A DNA stretch of 34,391 bases. Origin: SIG565 sp045650565 (GTDB lineage Bacteria; Bacillota; Clostridia; Oscillospirales; Acutalibacteraceae). Each line of letters begins with the position of its first letter. Positions within the stretch are counted from its first letter, which is position 1. The position numbers were made by a program, and so were the translations under genes. Of this stretch, positions 33,029 through 34,391 are shown one piece after another. The stretch spans positions 1 through 34,391 of the forward strand of contig JAZRRG010000063.1 of assembly GCA_045650565.1 (NCBI GenBank). The letters are read 5' to 3'. Under the pieces are notes generated by a model that worked only from the letters and a program-made list of their open reading frames with translations, ran no database searches and had not been told where the DNA came from.

Positions 33029-33057
33029 AAGCAGCCTCGCCACAAGCGAGACTGCTT
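33029..33057 (-). terminator. Intrinsic terminator of the metallo-beta-lactamase/LOG gene unit
   Basis: AAGCAGCCTCGC (33029-33040) and GCGAGACTGCTT (33046-33057) pair in 12 positions, one of them T-G on the minus strand, around CACAA. Leftward it is followed by TTTTTATATA. It separates the cargo genes from the recombinase promoter. Confidence 0.88.
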
Positions 33058-33066
33058 AGATACTAT

Positions 33067-33150
33067 TTATTTGAATTTAATATACGGATCATCTGCATGA
33101 CCGCTTTTTTCTGTATTGATTAATAACAAAGTGCCCAGCGTTTTAGCCAT
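33067..33150 (-). CDS. Short 27-residue ORF coupled to the LOG gene
   Basis: The ATG at 33150 overlaps the last codons of the LOG gene (ATGGCTAA), and the frame ends at 33067 shortly before the terminator. The product (MAKTLGTLLLINT start, ending DDPYIKFK) has no motif that I recognise. No clear ribosome binding site exists, only AAAGAATTAAAAG. It may be a remnant of a larger gene or simply the 3' untranslated region; overlap and position before the terminator are the only support. Confidence 0.3.
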   Translation of the reverse strand: MAKTLGTLLLINTEKSGHADDPYIKFK

Positions 33151-33724
33151 CTTTTAATTCTTTTATGGTTCTTATTTTATTAACCGGAGTTTCAACATAA
33201 CGAAGCAAATCATCAAGTTTATCCGTTACATAATATAGTTCTTTACAATTATCACGAATAAAGTTTTTCTTCATAGCCTGTTCCATTGCATAATTTATAT
33301 CATCGTAATATCCCATTATATTATAGAGTGCAATTGGTTTATTGTGCCGGCATAATTGCTTCAGCGTTAGGATTTCAAAGAACTCCTCATATGTCCCAAT
33401 GCCACCCGGAACTATGATAAAGGCATCTGCATTATCTTCCATCAACTGCTTACGCTGACGCATTGTATCGGGTTGTATAAGTTTGACACAGAAATCACAT
33501 ATAGCCTCAACTTTTTCTTCATCGAAGAATTTGGGAATAACACCTAAAATGTATCCGCCGCCGGATTTAACACCTCTTGCTGCGGCACCCATCAGACCGT
33601 TACCGCCGCCGCCAAACACAAGTGAGTGACCTCGATTTGCCATTTCCTGTCCCATTTTTTCAACTAATTCAATATATTTCTTATCGATAGTTGGGGATGC
33701 TGCTCCGTATACACATATTCTCAT
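33143..33724 (-). CDS. LOG family protein (lysine decarboxylase-like fold, YvdD/TIGR00730)
   Basis: The 193-residue protein belongs to the LOG family, whose members release the nucleobase and ribose 5-phosphate from nucleoside monophosphates. The family signature PGGIGTYEEFFEILTLKQL is intact, with the upstream GGGGNGLMGAAARG and RQRKQLMEDNADAF segments. Rossmann-type start MRICVYGAASP. AGAGGTG lies 6 bases before the ATG. It follows the metallo-beta-lactamase gene by 15 bases and so forms an operon with it. Annotations such as lysine decarboxylase are historical; cytokinin-type or general nucleotide salvage activity is more likely. Confidence 0.92.
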   Translation of the reverse strand: MRICVYGAASPTIDKKYIELVEKMGQEMANRGHSLVFGGGGNGLMGAAARGVKSGGGYILGVIPKFFDEEKVEAICDFCVKLIQPDTMRQRKQLMEDNADAFIIVPGGIGTYEEFFEILTLKQLCRHNKPIALYNIMGYYDDINYAMEQAMKKNFIRDNCKELYYVTDKLDDLLRYVETPVNKIRTIKELKDG

Positions 33725-33739
33725 TAGAGCACCTCTTTT

Positions 33740-34391
33740 CTAATCTTTATATTTTTCGCAAAGTTCTCGAATTTGAGAAGTCAGTCTTGCGTTTTCTTTA
33801 TTTGTCATACCACGGCGACCTTTAGCAATAGTCAATAGCTTTTCGGCCGTTGCGACAAGCTCATTGAAAATCACATCAGCACGAGTATTGCCCTTGTAGG
33901 TTATCACTCGGTCAACTGGTTTGCCTTCGGTGTAAATAGTCATTCTTCCCGTGGCTAAATCGTATTCAGTTCCGCTGAACGGTGCTTCAGCACGATAACC
34001 TTTCTCTACGAGCAAATCTTTAAAATCCTCGCAGGAATCTTCATTACCGTGATTCACGAAGATAAGTTCGGGCTTTGTTTCGTATCCCTCTATCCAAGAA
34101 AGCAAACCTGCCTGGTCTGCGTGACCACTTGTTCCGTGGAGTGAGCATATTTCTGCATTCACCGAAATTTCTTCACCGAAAAGGGTTACACTTTTTTCGC
34201 CGTTTAACAGTATTCGTCCGAGAGAGCCTTCTGCCTGATAACCGACAAAGAGAATAATGTTGTTTTCTTTCCATAAGTTGTGCTTTAAATGATGACGGAT
34301 ACGACCGGCTTCACACATTCCGCTTGCAGAAATAATAACCTTTGGCTCATTGTTAAAGTTAATTTGTTTTGACTCCTCTGATGTCATAGAC
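33740..34391 (-). CDS. C-terminal part of an MBL-fold/beta-CASP ribonuclease-type protein, cut by the right edge
   Basis: About 217 residues are visible and the frame stays open to the edge. The segments follow the beta-CASP plus RMMBL part of RNase J/CPSF-like metallo-beta-lactamases: IISASGMCEAGRIRHHLKH, FVGYQAEGSLGRIL, SVNAEICSLHGTSGHADQAGLLSW (a beta-CASP active-site His) and FVNHGNEDSCEDF (motif with the last metal His). The ATG at 34387 is internal (EESK follows) and lies within the beta-CASP segment, so the N-terminal metallo-beta-lactamase domain lies outside the window. Such proteins cleave or trim RNA. It is followed by the LOG gene 15 bases on. Confidence 0.88.
   Translation of the reverse strand, partial: SMTSEESKQINFNNEPKVIISASGMCEAGRIRHHLKHNLWKENNIILFVGYQAEGSLGRILLNGEKSVTLFGEEISVNAEICSLHGTSGHADQAGLLSWIEGYETKPELIFVNHGNEDSCEDFKDLLVEKGYRAEAPFSGTEYDLATGRMTIYTEGKPVDRVITYKGNTRADVIFNELVATAEKLLTIAKGRRGMTNKENARLTSQIRELCEKYKD

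Larger units (their letters stand above)
31139..34391. mobile_element. Partial sigK intervening (skin-like) element, continuing past the right edge
   Basis: One end is placed at about 31139, where sigK similarity stops inside a codon-level junction and the recombinase gene is already running. The visible part contains the recombinase, a terminator, a short ORF, a LOG-family gene and part of a metallo-beta-lactamase RNase-type gene. The opposite end, with the N-terminal half of sigK in the same orientation, is expected at higher coordinates and is not seen. The short direct repeat at the attachment core cannot be identified from one end alone. Confidence 0.65.

Noticed and set aside
1..34391. 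CRISPR arrays, tRNA or rRNA genes
   Set aside because: No regularly spaced repeats were seen, and no cloverleaf or rRNA-like sequence was recognised on reading; I could not run a tRNA scan.

Overview
The window looks like chromosome of an AT-rich, probably spore-forming Bacillota of class Clostridia. The evidence is a T-box leader on pheST, IreB and DUF951 genes, an ECF vitamin-type transporter, an archaeal-type ProRS, frequent GTG/TTG starts with strong GGAGG sites, and a sigK-like sigma-factor half. I cannot name a genus.

Layout. Positions 1-58 hold the first codons of a leftward gene that looks like an IS3-type transposase OrfA. ligA (157-2151, minus) is divergent from a fused ABC ATPase/FtsX permease (2286-4934). 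Next is an unusual two-gene unit. At 5077-8334 a 1085-residue protein joins a glycoside-hydrolase-like body (GH106-like pattern plus a sugar-binding-type jelly roll) to a C-terminal ABC ATPase domain that has lost several catalytic motifs. At 8334-11105 a large FtsX-type permease follows, coupled by a TAATG overlap. acpP (minus), aroC and proS follow. Then come a leftward yhaO-yhaN nuclease/ATPase pair and a rightward housekeeping operon of DUF951, prfA, sua5, coaE, an M18 aminopeptidase and a DUF3842 gene.

From 22406 a consensus promoter drives an ECF transporter operon (ecfA1, ecfA2, ecfT, an S component of unknown substrate, and a P-loop kinase fusion). Its leader contains interchangeable ATTGG/CCAAT hairpins followed by an intrinsic terminator just before the ribosome binding site, so it is a candidate attenuator or riboswitch. 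On the minus strand follow ireB and pheST, the latter behind a clear Phe T-box.

The right end (about 31139-34391) looks like part of a mobile element inserted inside sigK. Only the C-terminal half of a SigK-like sigma factor is present (30783-31139). It is joined directly to a large serine recombinase gene whose last codons are read out of frame from sigK sequence. This is the geometry of a skin-like sigK intervening element. The visible cargo is a LOG-family gene and an RNase-J/CPSF-type metallo-beta-lactamase gene cut by the window edge. The other sigK half should lie beyond the right edge.

The two observations most worth following are the glycosidase-like/ABC ATPase fusion with its permease, and the sigK intervening element. 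The ECF leader comes next.
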